The notes beneath the pieces were generated by a model. It worked only from the letters and a program-made list of their open reading frames with translations, had not been told where the DNA came from and did no database searches. Shown in pieces: positions 38,658 to 46,681 of a DNA stretch of 64,000 nucleotides. A program made the translations under genes and the position numbers. The DNA is from Burkholderia latens (GTDB lineage: Bacteria > Pseudomonadota > Gammaproteobacteria > Burkholderiales > Burkholderiaceae), in contig NZ_CABVPL010000027.1 of assembly GCF_902499045.1 (NCBI RefSeq), positions 1 through 64,000 on the forward strand, in the 5' to 3' direction. The number at the start of each line of letters is the position of its first letter. The stretch's first letter is position 1.

Positions 38658-40169
38658 ATGCGCAAACTTCTGATGTCCCTGCTGATGGCCGGCTCGCTGA
38701 TCGCGGCCGGCGTTGGCTCCGCGCTCGCCGACGACGCGGCTTCCGCCGCGGCTGCGTCCGCGCCCGCTGCAACGGCTTCCGACGCAACGGCATCCGCGCC
38801 GGCGGCGTCGGCGCCGGCCGCCACTGACGCATCGGCACCTGCCGCTGCCGCCGCACCCGCTTCGGGCGCCGCCGACGCATCGGCTGCCGCCGCCGCGTCC
38901 GCGCCGGCCGCACCGGCTGCACCGACCGCGCCGTTCTCCGTCGATTCGTCCAAGATCAGCGCCGGCGACACCGCGTGGATGCTCACGTCCACCGCGCTCG
39001 TGCTGTTCATGACGGTCCCCGGCCTCGCGCTGTTCTACGCGGGCATGGTCCGCAAGAAGAACGTGCTCGCGACCGTGATGCAGAGCTTCGCGATCACCGC
39101 GCTGATCACGGTGCTGTGGACGGTGGTCGGCTACAGCCTCGCGTTCACGCCGGGCAACGGCTTCATCGGCGGCCTGTCGCGCGTGTTCCTGCACGGGATG
39201 AACTACATCAAGGGCGACAAGGCGACCACGCTGACCGTCAGCCATCTCGCGTCGACGATTCCGGAATCGGTCTACTTCGTGTACCAGATGACGTTCGCGA
39301 TCATCACGCCGGCGCTGATCTGCGGCGCGTTCGCCGACCGGATGAAGTTCTCGGCGATGCTCGTGTTCATGACGCTCTGGTCGCTGATCGTCTACGTGCC
39401 GATCGCGCACATGGTGTGGGAGCCGACCGGCTGGCTGTCGGCGGACGGCGTGCTCGACTTCGCGGGCGGCACGGTCGTGCACATCAACGCCGGCATCGCG
39501 GGCCTGATGTCGTGCCTCGTGCTCGGCAAGCGCGTCGGCTACGGCCGCGAATCGATGGCGCCGCACAATCTGGTGCTGACGATGATCGGCGGCTCGATGC
39601 TGTGGGTCGGCTGGTTCGGTTTCAACGCGGGTTCGGCGGTTGCGGCCGACGGCCGTGCGGGCTTCGCGATGCTGACGACGCAAGTCGCGACGGCGTGCGC
39701 GGCGCTCGGCTGGATGTTTGCGGAATGGATCGCGAAGGGCAAGCCGTCGGTGCTCGGCATCGTGTCGGGCGCGGTCGCGGGTCTCGTCGCGATCACGCCG
39801 GCAGCCGGCTTCGTCGGCGTGGCGGGCGCGCTCGTGATCGGCATCGCGGCGGGCGTGATCTGCTTCTGGTCGGCAACGTGGCTCAAGTCGAAGCTCGGCT
39901 ACGACGATTCGCTCGATGCGTTCGGCGTGCACGGCGTGGGCGGGATCCTCGGCGCGCTGCTGACCGGCGTGTTCGCGGTCAAGGACATCGGCGGTTTCGA
40001 CGGCAGCCTGCTGCTGCAGGCGAAGGGCGTGCTGATCACGCTGGTCTACAGCGGCGTGCTGAGCTTCGTGCTGCTGAAGCTGATCGACCTGACGATCGGC
40101 CTGCGCGTGACCGAAGAGGAAGAGCGCGAAGGTCTCGACGTGATCCTGCACGGCGAGCATGTCGAATAA
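38658..40169 (+). CDS. amtB: Ammonium transporter AmtB
   Basis: 503-residue Amt family channel. A signal peptide (MRKLLMSLLMAGSLIAAGVGSALA) is followed by an unusual linker, residues 25-93, made almost only of Ala, Ser, Thr, Pro and Asp, before the first core helix (DTAWMLTSTALVLFMTVPGLALFYAGMV). The core has 11 helices with the twin-His pore segments (HINAGIAGLMSCLV and DAFGVHGVGGILGALLTGVF). The C-terminal RVTEEEEREGLDVILHGEHVE is the GlnK-contact tail. Co-transcribed with glnK. Confidence 0.95.
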   Translation: MRKLLMSLLMAGSLIAAGVGSALADDAASAAAASAPAATASDATASAPAASAPAATDASAPAAAAAPASGAADASAAAAASAPAAPAAPTAPFSVDSSKISAGDTAWMLTSTALVLFMTVPGLALFYAGMVRKKNVLATVMQSFAITALITVLWTVVGYSLAFTPGNGFIGGLSRVFLHGMNYIKGDKATTLTVSHLASTIPESVYFVYQMTFAIITPALICGAFADRMKFSAMLVFMTLWSLIVYVPIAHMVWEPTGWLSADGVLDFAGGTVVHINAGIAGLMSCLVLGKRVGYGRESMAPHNLVLTMIGGSMLWVGWFGFNAGSAVAADGRAGFAMLTTQVATACAALGWMFAEWIAKGKPSVLGIVSGAVAGLVAITPAAGFVGVAGALVIGIAAGVICFWSATWLKSKLGYDDSLDAFGVHGVGGILGALLTGVFAVKDIGGFDGSLLLQAKGVLITLVYSGVLSFVLLKLIDLTIGLRVTEEEEREGLDVILHGEHVE

Positions 40170-40235
40170 GTAACGCGATCGAACGGCGGGCCGCCGCGCA
40201 GACGGCGCCCGCACCGAATGAGCGCAGCGACTTCG

Positions 40236-40261
40236 GCCCGCCCACCCGGCGGGCTTTTTTT
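40236..40261 (+). terminator. Intrinsic terminator after amtB
   Basis: GCCCGCC (40236-40242) with GGCGGGC (40248-40254), loop CACCC, followed by seven T residues, 66 bases after the amtB stop. Confidence 0.9.
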
Positions 40262-40379
40262 CTCCTGCCGCGCGCTGCCGTAGCGGATAACCCTTCACTC
40301 TATCGGGTCAATAGCCGAAAACTTCCTCCATATCCTTGTGAAGCCGGGAACAATCCCCAAATGGGCAAGGCAATTGCTC

Positions 40380-40385
40380 TACAAT
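40380..40385 (+). promoter_or_regulatory. Candidate -10 box of gshA
   Basis: TACAAT 28 bases before the gshA ATG, after an amtB terminator. Together they mark gshAB as a separate transcription unit. No clear -35. Confidence 0.5.
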
Positions 40386-40412
40386 CTTCATTCTCCCGCT
40401 CGCGAGTGATTC

Positions 40413-41702
40413 ATGGTTCCCCACCTCGTTACCGCGTTGAACGGTCCGCTGCTCGAGCTCGAGCAGAAGATCCTCGACGCGACGCCTGCGATCGAACGCT
40501 GGTTCAGGCTCGAATGGCAGGAACACACGCCGCCGTTCTATTGTTCGGTGGACCTGCGCAATGCCGGCTTCAAGCTGGCGCCCGTCGACGCGAACCTGTT
40601 CCCGGGCGCGTTCAACAATCTGCCGTCCGAAGTGCTGCCGCTCGCCGTCCAGGCCGCGATGGCCGCGATCGAGAAGATCTGCCCGGACGCGAAGAACCTG
40701 CTCGTGATTCCCGAGCTGCCGACCCGCAACGCGTTCTACCTCGAAAACGTCGCGCGGCTCGCGACGATCATGCGTCAGGCCGGCCTGAACGTGCGTTTCG
40801 GCTCGCTCGATTCGAGCATCACCGACATCACGCCGATCACGCTCGCCGACGGCCAGAAGATCGTGCTCGAGCCGCTCGAGCGTTCGCAGCGCCGCCTCGG
40901 CCTGAAGAATTTCGACCCGTGCTCGATCCTGCTGAACAACGACCTGTCGGCCGGGATTCCGGCCGTGCTGGAAAATCTGCACGAGCAGTACCTGCTGCCG
41001 CCGCTGCACGCGGGCTGGGCCGTGCGCCGCAAGTCGACGCACTTCTCGTGCTACGACGACGTCGCGAAGAAGTTCGCGAAGATGGTCGGCGTCGATCCGT
41101 GGATGGTGAATCCGTATTTCGCGCACGTCGAAGGCGTCGACTGGCAGGCGCATGAAGGCGAACAGGCGCTCGCCGACGCGATCGACGGCGTGCTGAAGAA
41201 GATCGCGCGCAAGTACCGCGAATACGGGATCAGCGAAAAGCCGTACGTCGTCGTGAAGGCCGACGCGGGCACCGCCGGGCGCGGCGTGATGACCGTCCAC
41301 GACGCGGCCGAGATCGGCCGCATGTCGAAGGCCGAGCGCGCGCAGATGGCCGAGTCGAAGGCGGGGCTCGCGGTGCGCGACGTGATCGTGCAGGAAGGCG
41401 TCTACACGTTCGAGCGCGTCGGCGACGAAGTCGCGGAGCCGGTCGTGTACATGATCGACCGCTACGTTGTCGGCGGCTTCTACCGCACGCACGGCGGCCG
41501 CGAGCGCGACCAGAACCTGAACGCGCCGGGCATGCACTACGTGCCGCTCGGTTTCGAGCACACCGCGCTGCCGGATGCCGGCGCGAAGCCGGGCGCCGCG
41601 CCGCCGAACCGTTTCTACATGTACGGCGTCGTCGCGCGCCTGTCGCTGATCGCGTCGTCGATCGAACTGGAAAAGACCGATCCCGAAGCCATCCAGGTGT
41701 AA
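40413..41702 (+). CDS. gshA: Glutamate-cysteine ligase, proteobacterial GshA type
   Basis: First enzyme of glutathione synthesis, 429 residues. It matches the Acidithiobacillus-type glutamate-cysteine ligase family (distinct from the E. coli and plant types): PPFYCSVDLRNAGFKLAPVDANLFPGAFNNL at the N-terminus, VVKADAGTAGRGVMTV in the ATP-grasp-like part, and HTALPDAGAKPG near the end. The ATG at 40413 begins MVPHLVTALNGPLLELEQ. Upstream of gshB by 25 bases, supporting the assignment. Confidence 0.93.
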   Translation: MVPHLVTALNGPLLELEQKILDATPAIERWFRLEWQEHTPPFYCSVDLRNAGFKLAPVDANLFPGAFNNLPSEVLPLAVQAAMAAIEKICPDAKNLLVIPELPTRNAFYLENVARLATIMRQAGLNVRFGSLDSSITDITPITLADGQKIVLEPLERSQRRLGLKNFDPCSILLNNDLSAGIPAVLENLHEQYLLPPLHAGWAVRRKSTHFSCYDDVAKKFAKMVGVDPWMVNPYFAHVEGVDWQAHEGEQALADAIDGVLKKIARKYREYGISEKPYVVVKADAGTAGRGVMTVHDAAEIGRMSKAERAQMAESKAGLAVRDVIVQEGVYTFERVGDEVAEPVVYMIDRYVVGGFYRTHGGRERDQNLNAPGMHYVPLGFEHTALPDAGAKPGAAPPNRFYMYGVVARLSLIASSIELEKTDPEAIQV

Positions 41703-41727
41703 CGGCTTCGCTACGTACAGGACCCGC

Positions 41728-42684
41728 ATGGACATTCTCTTTATCGCCGACCCGCTCGAGCGCTTCAAGATCTACAAGGATTCGACCTACGCGATGATGG
41801 CGGAGGCCGCGCGCCGCGGGCATGCGGTGTACGCATGCGAGCCGCGCCACCTCGCGTGGACGGGTTCCGCCGTCGAGGCCGACGTGCGGCGCATCGAGAT
41901 CGTCGGCGAGCTGGACGACCTGCATCGCGACACCTGGTTCGACGCGGGCGCGGTCGACGCGCGCCGTCTCGAATCGTTCGGCGCGGTGCTGATGCGCAAG
42001 GATCCGCCGTTCGACATGGAGTACGTGACGTCGACGTGGCTGCTCGAGCTGGCCGAGCGCGCGGGGGCGCGCGTGTTCAACAAGGCGCAGGCGATCCGCG
42101 ATCATTCGGAGAAGCTCGCGATCGGCGAATTTCCGCAGTTTGTCGCGCCGACGCTCGTCACGCGCGACGCGAACCGGCTGCGCGCGTTCCACGCCGAGCA
42201 CGGCGACGTGATCCTGAAGCCGCTCGACGGAATGGGCGGGATGGGCGTGTTCCGCGTGAAGCCTGACGGCATGAACCTCGGTTCGATCGTCGAGATGCTC
42301 AGCCACGACGGCACGCGCTCGGTGATGGCGCAGAAGTTCATCCCGGAGATCAAGGCCGGCGACAAACGCGTCCTGCTGATCGGCGGCGAGCCGGTCCCGT
42401 ATTCGCTCGCGCGGATTCCGCAGGGCAGCGAGGTGCGCGGCAATCTCGCCGCGGGCGGGCTCGGTGTCGCGCAGCCGCTGACGCCGCGCGACCGCGAGAT
42501 CGCCGAGACGCTCGGGCCGGTGCTTGCCGCGCGCGGGCTGCTGCTGGTCGGGCTCGACGCGATCGGCGACTGGCTGACCGAGGTGAACGTGACGAGCCCG
42601 ACGTGCTTTCGCGAGATCATGGAGCAGACGGGTTTCGACGTCGCCGCGATGTTCATCGACGCGCTGGAGCGGGCGGCCGCGTAG
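41728..42684 (+). CDS. gshB: Glutathione synthetase
   Basis: ATP-grasp enzyme of 318 residues joining glycine to gamma-glutamylcysteine. N-terminal MDILFIADPLERFKIYKDSTYAMM, RKDPPFDMEYV, nucleotide motifs KPLDGMGGMGVFRV and GGEPVPYSLARIP, and the Mg-binding GDWLTEVNVTSPTCFREI. It follows gshA by 25 bases, in one operon. A GC-rich 10-bp inverted repeat follows its stop (42703-42712 with 42726-42735) without a T-run. Confidence 0.96.
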   Translation: MDILFIADPLERFKIYKDSTYAMMAEAARRGHAVYACEPRHLAWTGSAVEADVRRIEIVGELDDLHRDTWFDAGAVDARRLESFGAVLMRKDPPFDMEYVTSTWLLELAERAGARVFNKAQAIRDHSEKLAIGEFPQFVAPTLVTRDANRLRAFHAEHGDVILKPLDGMGGMGVFRVKPDGMNLGSIVEMLSHDGTRSVMAQKFIPEIKAGDKRVLLIGGEPVPYSLARIPQGSEVRGNLAAGGLGVAQPLTPRDREIAETLGPVLAARGLLLVGLDAIGDWLTEVNVTSPTCFREIMEQTGFDVAAMFIDALERAAA

Positions 42685-42754
42685 CCGGCTTCGCGCGCAA
42701 GCCCGGCGGCGGCCGCGCAGGTCCCCCGCCGCCGGAGCGGTTCGACCGGCCTGC

Positions 42755-42760
42755 TACAAT
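42755..42760 (+). promoter_or_regulatory. Candidate -10 box of the PTS genes
   Basis: TACAAT in CTGCTACAATGCCCG, 157 bases before the EIIA start. The leader carries two GC palindromes around 42870-42903. No clear -35. Confidence 0.5.
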
Positions 42761-42916
42761 GCCCGCTTGCCAGGCGCCGCGACCCGTGCGCCGCAGGCCC
42801 GGCGGTCGGGCCCTAAACCGTTGCAAGGCTGAACATGAAACGCTTCCCTCACTCGCTATGCTCGTTGCCCCGCCGCGGGGCGTCGGCCCGCCAGCGGCGG
42901 GCGGGAGCACGCTGAC

Positions 42917-43387
42917 ATGGCCGGGATTCTGATCATCGCGCACGCGCCGCTCGCCACCGCGCTGCGCGACTGCATCGCGCACATCTATGGCGGCGTGCCC
43001 GCGCGCATCGGCTGTATCGACGTGCTGGCGGACAGCGACCCGACTCAAGTGATGGCATTCGCGCACGCGGAACTGGCGCGGCTCAGGGAAGACAACGGCG
43101 TCGTCGTGCTGACCGACATGTACGGCGCGACGCCCGCGAACATCGCGGGCCAGCTCGCGAAGCTCGACAACGTGCGCGTGCTCGCCGGCGTGAACCTGCC
43201 GATGCTCGTGCGCGCCGTCTGCTACCGCACCGTGCCGCTCGACAAGCTCGTCGACAAGGCGCTGTCCGGCGGCGCGAAGGGCGTTCACGAAGTGGCGGCC
43301 GGCACGCCGCCGCCGCCGACCGAAGTCGGCTGCGGCCAGTGCGCGCCGATTCCGCCCGAGCCGCAACCGCGCACCGAATCGCACTGA
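42917..43387 (+). CDS. PTS EIIA of the mannose/sorbose family
   Basis: 156-residue cytosolic EIIA. The phosphorylated His is His9 in GILIIAHAPL; TDMYGATPAN and the LAGVNLPMLVRA motif are typical. A Pro/Gln-rich C-terminal tail (TPPPPTEVGCGQCAPIPPEPQP) extends beyond the domain. No EIIB or EIIC follows; instead HPr and EI come next, a layout known in betaproteobacteria where the PTS works as a regulatory phosphorelay rather than in sugar import. Start ATG at 42917. Confidence 0.9.
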   Translation: MAGILIIAHAPLATALRDCIAHIYGGVPARIGCIDVLADSDPTQVMAFAHAELARLREDNGVVVLTDMYGATPANIAGQLAKLDNVRVLAGVNLPMLVRAVCYRTVPLDKLVDKALSGGAKGVHEVAAGTPPPPTEVGCGQCAPIPPEPQPRTESH

Positions 43388-43461
43388 CCGTCCCGTTTTC
43401 CGTTTTAGACCGACCCGCCGACGCCCGTCGCCGGCGGCCGCGACCGACCCGACCGAGAATC

Positions 43462-43731
43462 ATGCTTCAACAAGAAACCACGATCGTCAACAAATTGGGG
43501 CTCCATGCACGCGCATCCGCCAAGCTTACGCAACTGGCCGGCAACTTCCAGTCGGAAGTCTGGATGACGCGCAACGGGCGCAAGATCAACGCGAAGAGCA
43601 TCATGGGCGTGATGATGCTGGCGGCCGGTATCGGCAGCACGGTGACGATCGAGACCGACGGGCCCGACGAGAAGGAAGCGATGGACGCGCTGCTGAAACT
43701 GATCGCGGACAAGTTCGGCGAAGGCCAGTGA
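43462..43731 (+). CDS. ptsH: HPr phosphocarrier protein
   Basis: 89-residue HPr. Active-site His15 in LGLHARASAKL and Ser46 in NAKSIMGVMML are both present, so both phosphorylation routes are possible. It should pass phosphate from EI to the EIIA encoded 74 bases upstream. Start at 43462 gives MLQQETTIVNKLG. A strong terminator follows, separating it from ptsI. Confidence 0.95.
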   Translation: MLQQETTIVNKLGLHARASAKLTQLAGNFQSEVWMTRNGRKINAKSIMGVMMLAAGIGSTVTIETDGPDEKEAMDALLKLIADKFGEGQ

Positions 43732-43765
43732 TTCCCCGCGCGGGATCATTGCCGTTTCGAAGCAG

Positions 43766-43794
43766 AATGCCGCGTTTCCCGCGGCATTTTTTTT
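43766..43794 (+). terminator. Intrinsic terminator between ptsH and ptsI
   Basis: ATGCCGCG (43767-43774) with CGCGGCAT (43780-43787), loop TTTCC, eight T residues. It lies inside what is usually one operon, so ptsI is likely read from its own promoter or through partial readthrough. Confidence 0.9.
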
Positions 43795-43860
43795 GCCCGC
43801 AGCATTGATGCGAAAAGCGCAATGCTGCGCTGCATGCAGTCAGCAGGGAGGCGCGGAATT

Positions 43861-43866
43861 TATAAT
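43861..43866 (+). promoter_or_regulatory. Candidate -10 box of ptsI
   Basis: Perfect TATAAT between the ptsH terminator and ptsI, 68 bases before the GTG start. A separate promoter would explain the intervening terminator. Confidence 0.55.
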
Positions 43867-43933
43867 CGCTAACCGGGGTCATAAGCGCATCGCAGCAGTG
43901 TGCCGCGGCTTTACATGTACAGAGGAGGTGCGC

Positions 43934-45706
43934 GTGTCCTTCACGCTGCATGGCATTCCCGTCTCACGTGGTATCGCGATCGGGCGAGCGTATCTGATCG
44001 CGCCGGCGGCGCTCGACGTCGCCCATTATCTCGTCGACATCGACCGCATCGATGCCGAGGTCGAGCGTTTCCGCACGGCGCGCGACGTCGTGAACCGCGA
44101 GCTCGAGGCGCTGCGCGCCGACCTGACCGACGACACCCCGACCGAAGTGGGCGCGTTCATCGACGTGCACGCGATGATCCTGAACGACGCGATGCTCGTG
44201 CAGGAAACGATCGACCTGATCCGCACGCGCCGCTACAACATCGAATGGGCGCTGACCGAGCAACTCGAACTGCTCACGCGCCACTTCGACGACATCGAGG
44301 ATGAATACCTGCGCGAGCGCAAGGCCGACATCGAGCAGGTGGTCGAGCGCGTGCTGAAGGCGCTCGCCGGCGCGCCGTCCGCATCGCAGGCGCTCGACGG
44401 CGCGGCCGCGCGCGGCCAGAACGAGATGATCGTCGTCGCGCACGACATCGCGCCGGCCGACATGATGCAGTTCAAGTCGCAGTCGTTCCAGGCGTTCGTC
44501 ACCGATCTCGGCGGCCGCACGTCGCACACGGCGATCGTCGCGCGCAGCCTCGGCATTCCGGCCGCGGTCGGCGTCCAGCATGCGAGTTCGCTGATCCGCC
44601 AGGACGACCTGATCATCGTCGACGGCGACCAGGGGATCGTGATCGTCGATCCGGCGCCGATCGTCCTCGAGGAATATTCGTATCGCCAGTCCGAGAAGCT
44701 GCTCGAGCAGCGCAAGCTGCAGCGCCTGAAGTTCTCGCCGACACAAACGTTGTGCGGCACCAAGATCGACCTGTACGCGAACATCGAGCTGCCCGACGAC
44801 GCGAAGGCGGCCGTCGAGGCCGGCGCGGTCGGCGTCGGGCTGTTCCGCTCCGAGTTCCTGTTCATGCATCAGAAGGAGATGCCGGAGGAAGAGGAGCAGT
44901 TCGCCGCGTACAAGCGCGCGGTCGAGTGGATGAAGGGCATGCCGGTGACGATCCGCACGATCGACGTCGGCGCCGACAAGCCGCTCGATGCGCTCGACGA
45001 AGGCTACGAGACGGCGCCGAATCCGGCGCTCGGGCTGCGCGCGATCCGGTGGAGCCTGTCCGAGCCGCAGATGTTCCTGACGCAGTTGCGCGCGATCCTG
45101 CGTGCGTCCGCGTTCGGGCAGGTGAAGATCCTGATCCCGATGCTCGCGCACGCGCAGGAGATCGACCAGACGCTCGACCTGATCCGCGAGGCGAAGCGCC
45201 AGCTCGACGACGCGGGGCTCGCGTACGATCCGAACGTGCGCGTCGGCGCGATGATCGAGATCCCGGCCGCGGCGATCGCGCTGCCGCTGTTCCTGAAGCG
45301 CTTCGATTTCCTGTCGATCGGCACGAACGACCTGATCCAGTACACGCTCGCGATCGACCGCGCGGACAACGCGGTCGCGCATCTGTACGACCCGCTGCAT
45401 CCGGCGGTGCTGCACCTGATCGCCTACACGCTGCGCGAAGCGAAGCGCGCGGGCGTGCCGGTGTCGGTGTGCGGGGAGATGGCCGGCGACCCGGCGCTCA
45501 CGCGCCTATTGCTCGGGATGGGGCTCACCGAGTTCTCGATGCATCCGAGCCAGCTGCTGGTCGTGAAGCAGGAGATCCTGCGCGCGCACCTGAAGTCGCT
45601 CGAGAAGCCGACGGCCGACGTGCTGGCCGCGTTCGAGCCGGAGGAAGTGCAGGCGGCGCTCAAGCGCCTGGCGGTCGCGGAGCCGCGCGCGGACGCCGCG
45701 GCTTGA
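43934..45706 (+). CDS. ptsI: Phosphoenolpyruvate-protein phosphotransferase (EI)
   Basis: 590-residue enzyme I, transferring phosphate from PEP to HPr. GTG at 43934 is chosen because AGGAGG ends five bases before it; an earlier in-frame GTG overlaps that site. The phospho-His is His198 in GGRTSHTAIVAR. PEP-site motifs follow: GLFRSEFLFMHQKEMP, IRTIDVGADKPLDAL, ILIPMLAHAQEI, GAMIEIPAAAIA, SIGTNDLIQYTLAIDR and VCGEMAGDP with the catalytic Cys. Complete. Confidence 0.96.
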   Translation: MSFTLHGIPVSRGIAIGRAYLIAPAALDVAHYLVDIDRIDAEVERFRTARDVVNRELEALRADLTDDTPTEVGAFIDVHAMILNDAMLVQETIDLIRTRRYNIEWALTEQLELLTRHFDDIEDEYLRERKADIEQVVERVLKALAGAPSASQALDGAAARGQNEMIVVAHDIAPADMMQFKSQSFQAFVTDLGGRTSHTAIVARSLGIPAAVGVQHASSLIRQDDLIIVDGDQGIVIVDPAPIVLEEYSYRQSEKLLEQRKLQRLKFSPTQTLCGTKIDLYANIELPDDAKAAVEAGAVGVGLFRSEFLFMHQKEMPEEEEQFAAYKRAVEWMKGMPVTIRTIDVGADKPLDALDEGYETAPNPALGLRAIRWSLSEPQMFLTQLRAILRASAFGQVKILIPMLAHAQEIDQTLDLIREAKRQLDDAGLAYDPNVRVGAMIEIPAAAIALPLFLKRFDFLSIGTNDLIQYTLAIDRADNAVAHLYDPLHPAVLHLIAYTLREAKRAGVPVSVCGEMAGDPALTRLLLGMGLTEFSMHPSQLLVVKQEILRAHLKSLEKPTADVLAAFEPEEVQAALKRLAVAEPRADAAA

Positions 45707-45800
45707 AGGGTGGCTCGAGGGGCCGCTTCAGGGCCGCATGAATCTTCGCAAATGTTGCTGAACGTCACGCATGCGCCGCCCGGCGCACCCATCACGCGCG

Positions 45801-46553
45801 TCAGTGCCGGCCCTGGCACACGGGGCAATCGGTCTGGCGCGCGATCTTCATCGTCGTCCATTCCATCCGCAGCGAATCGAGCATCATCAGCCGGCCATTG
45901 AGCGTCGTGCCGATCGCGCCGATCACGCGCAGCGCTTCGGCCGCCTGCATCGCGCCGATGATCCCGACCGTCGGCGCGAACACGCCCATCGTCGCGCATG
46001 CGACTTCCTCGAACGGCTGGTCTTCCGGGAACACGCACGCGTAGCAGGGCGCGGCCGGGTCGCGGAAGTCGAACGTGCTGATCTGTCCGTCGAAGCGCAG
46101 CGCGGCGCCCGACACGAGCGGCACGCCGTGCGCGACGCACGCGCGGTTGATCGCATGGCGCGTCGCGAAATTGTCGGTGCAGTCGAGCACGACGGTCGCG
46201 CGCGGCACATGCTCGTCGAGCCATGCGTCGTCGACGCGCGCGGCGACCGCATTGACCGTCACGTCCGGGTTCAGCTGCGCGAGCGTGTCGCGCCCCGATT
46301 CGACCTTGCTGCGGCCGACCGACGCCGTCGCGTGCAGGATCTGCCGCTGCAGGTTCGTGAGGTCGACCGTGTCGGCGTCGGCCAGCGTGATCGAGCCGAC
46401 GCCGGATGCCGCGAGATACATCGCGGCCGGCGAGCCGAGGCCGCCGGCGCCGACGACGATCGCATGCGCGTCGAGAAAGCGCTGCTGCGCCTCGATGCCG
46501 ATTTCGTCGACGAGGATGTGGCGGGAATAGCGGAGGAGTTGATCGTCGTTCAT
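45801..46553 (-). CDS. HesA/MoeB/ThiF family adenylyltransferase
   Basis: E1-like enzyme of 250 residues that adenylates the C-terminus of a sulfur-carrier protein (MoaD or ThiS type). ATP site GAGGLGSPAAMYLAASGVG, LTNLQRQILH, the DCTDNFATRHAIN segment, EVACATMGVFAPTVGIIGAMQA and a four-Cys zinc site (CYAC and CPVC). No rhodanese domain. The ATG at 46553 is the only well-placed start, without a clear ribosome site. Partner carrier is not in this window, so MoeB or ThiF cannot be decided. Confidence 0.88.
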   Translation of the reverse strand: MNDDQLLRYSRHILVDEIGIEAQQRFLDAHAIVVGAGGLGSPAAMYLAASGVGSITLADADTVDLTNLQRQILHATASVGRSKVESGRDTLAQLNPDVTVNAVAARVDDAWLDEHVPRATVVLDCTDNFATRHAINRACVAHGVPLVSGAALRFDGQISTFDFRDPAAPCYACVFPEDQPFEEVACATMGVFAPTVGIIGAMQAAEALRVIGAIGTTLNGRLMMLDSLRMEWTTMKIARQTDCPVCQGRH

Positions 46554-46626
46554 GGGGAAGTGGCGCCACGCACACCGCCGGCGGCGCGGACGTGTTTGCG
46601 TCTGTCTGCGTATTCTAGGCGCACAT

Positions 46627-46664
46627 GAAAAACGGGCCATCGCGGTCTTCCCGCGATGGCCCGT
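46627..46664 (-). terminator. Intrinsic terminator after ctpA
   Basis: Perfect 14-bp stem (46632-46645 with 46651-46664), loop of five, and a T-run on the minus strand (complement of the A's at 46628-46632), directly after the ctpA stop. It separates ctpA from the MoeB/ThiF-like gene. Confidence 0.9.
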
Positions 46665-46681
46665 CGGATGCCGGCCGGCGC

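Noticed and set aside
42703-42735. 10-bp GC inverted repeat after gshB as a terminator
   Set aside because: No T-run on either side; kept only as a note under gshB.
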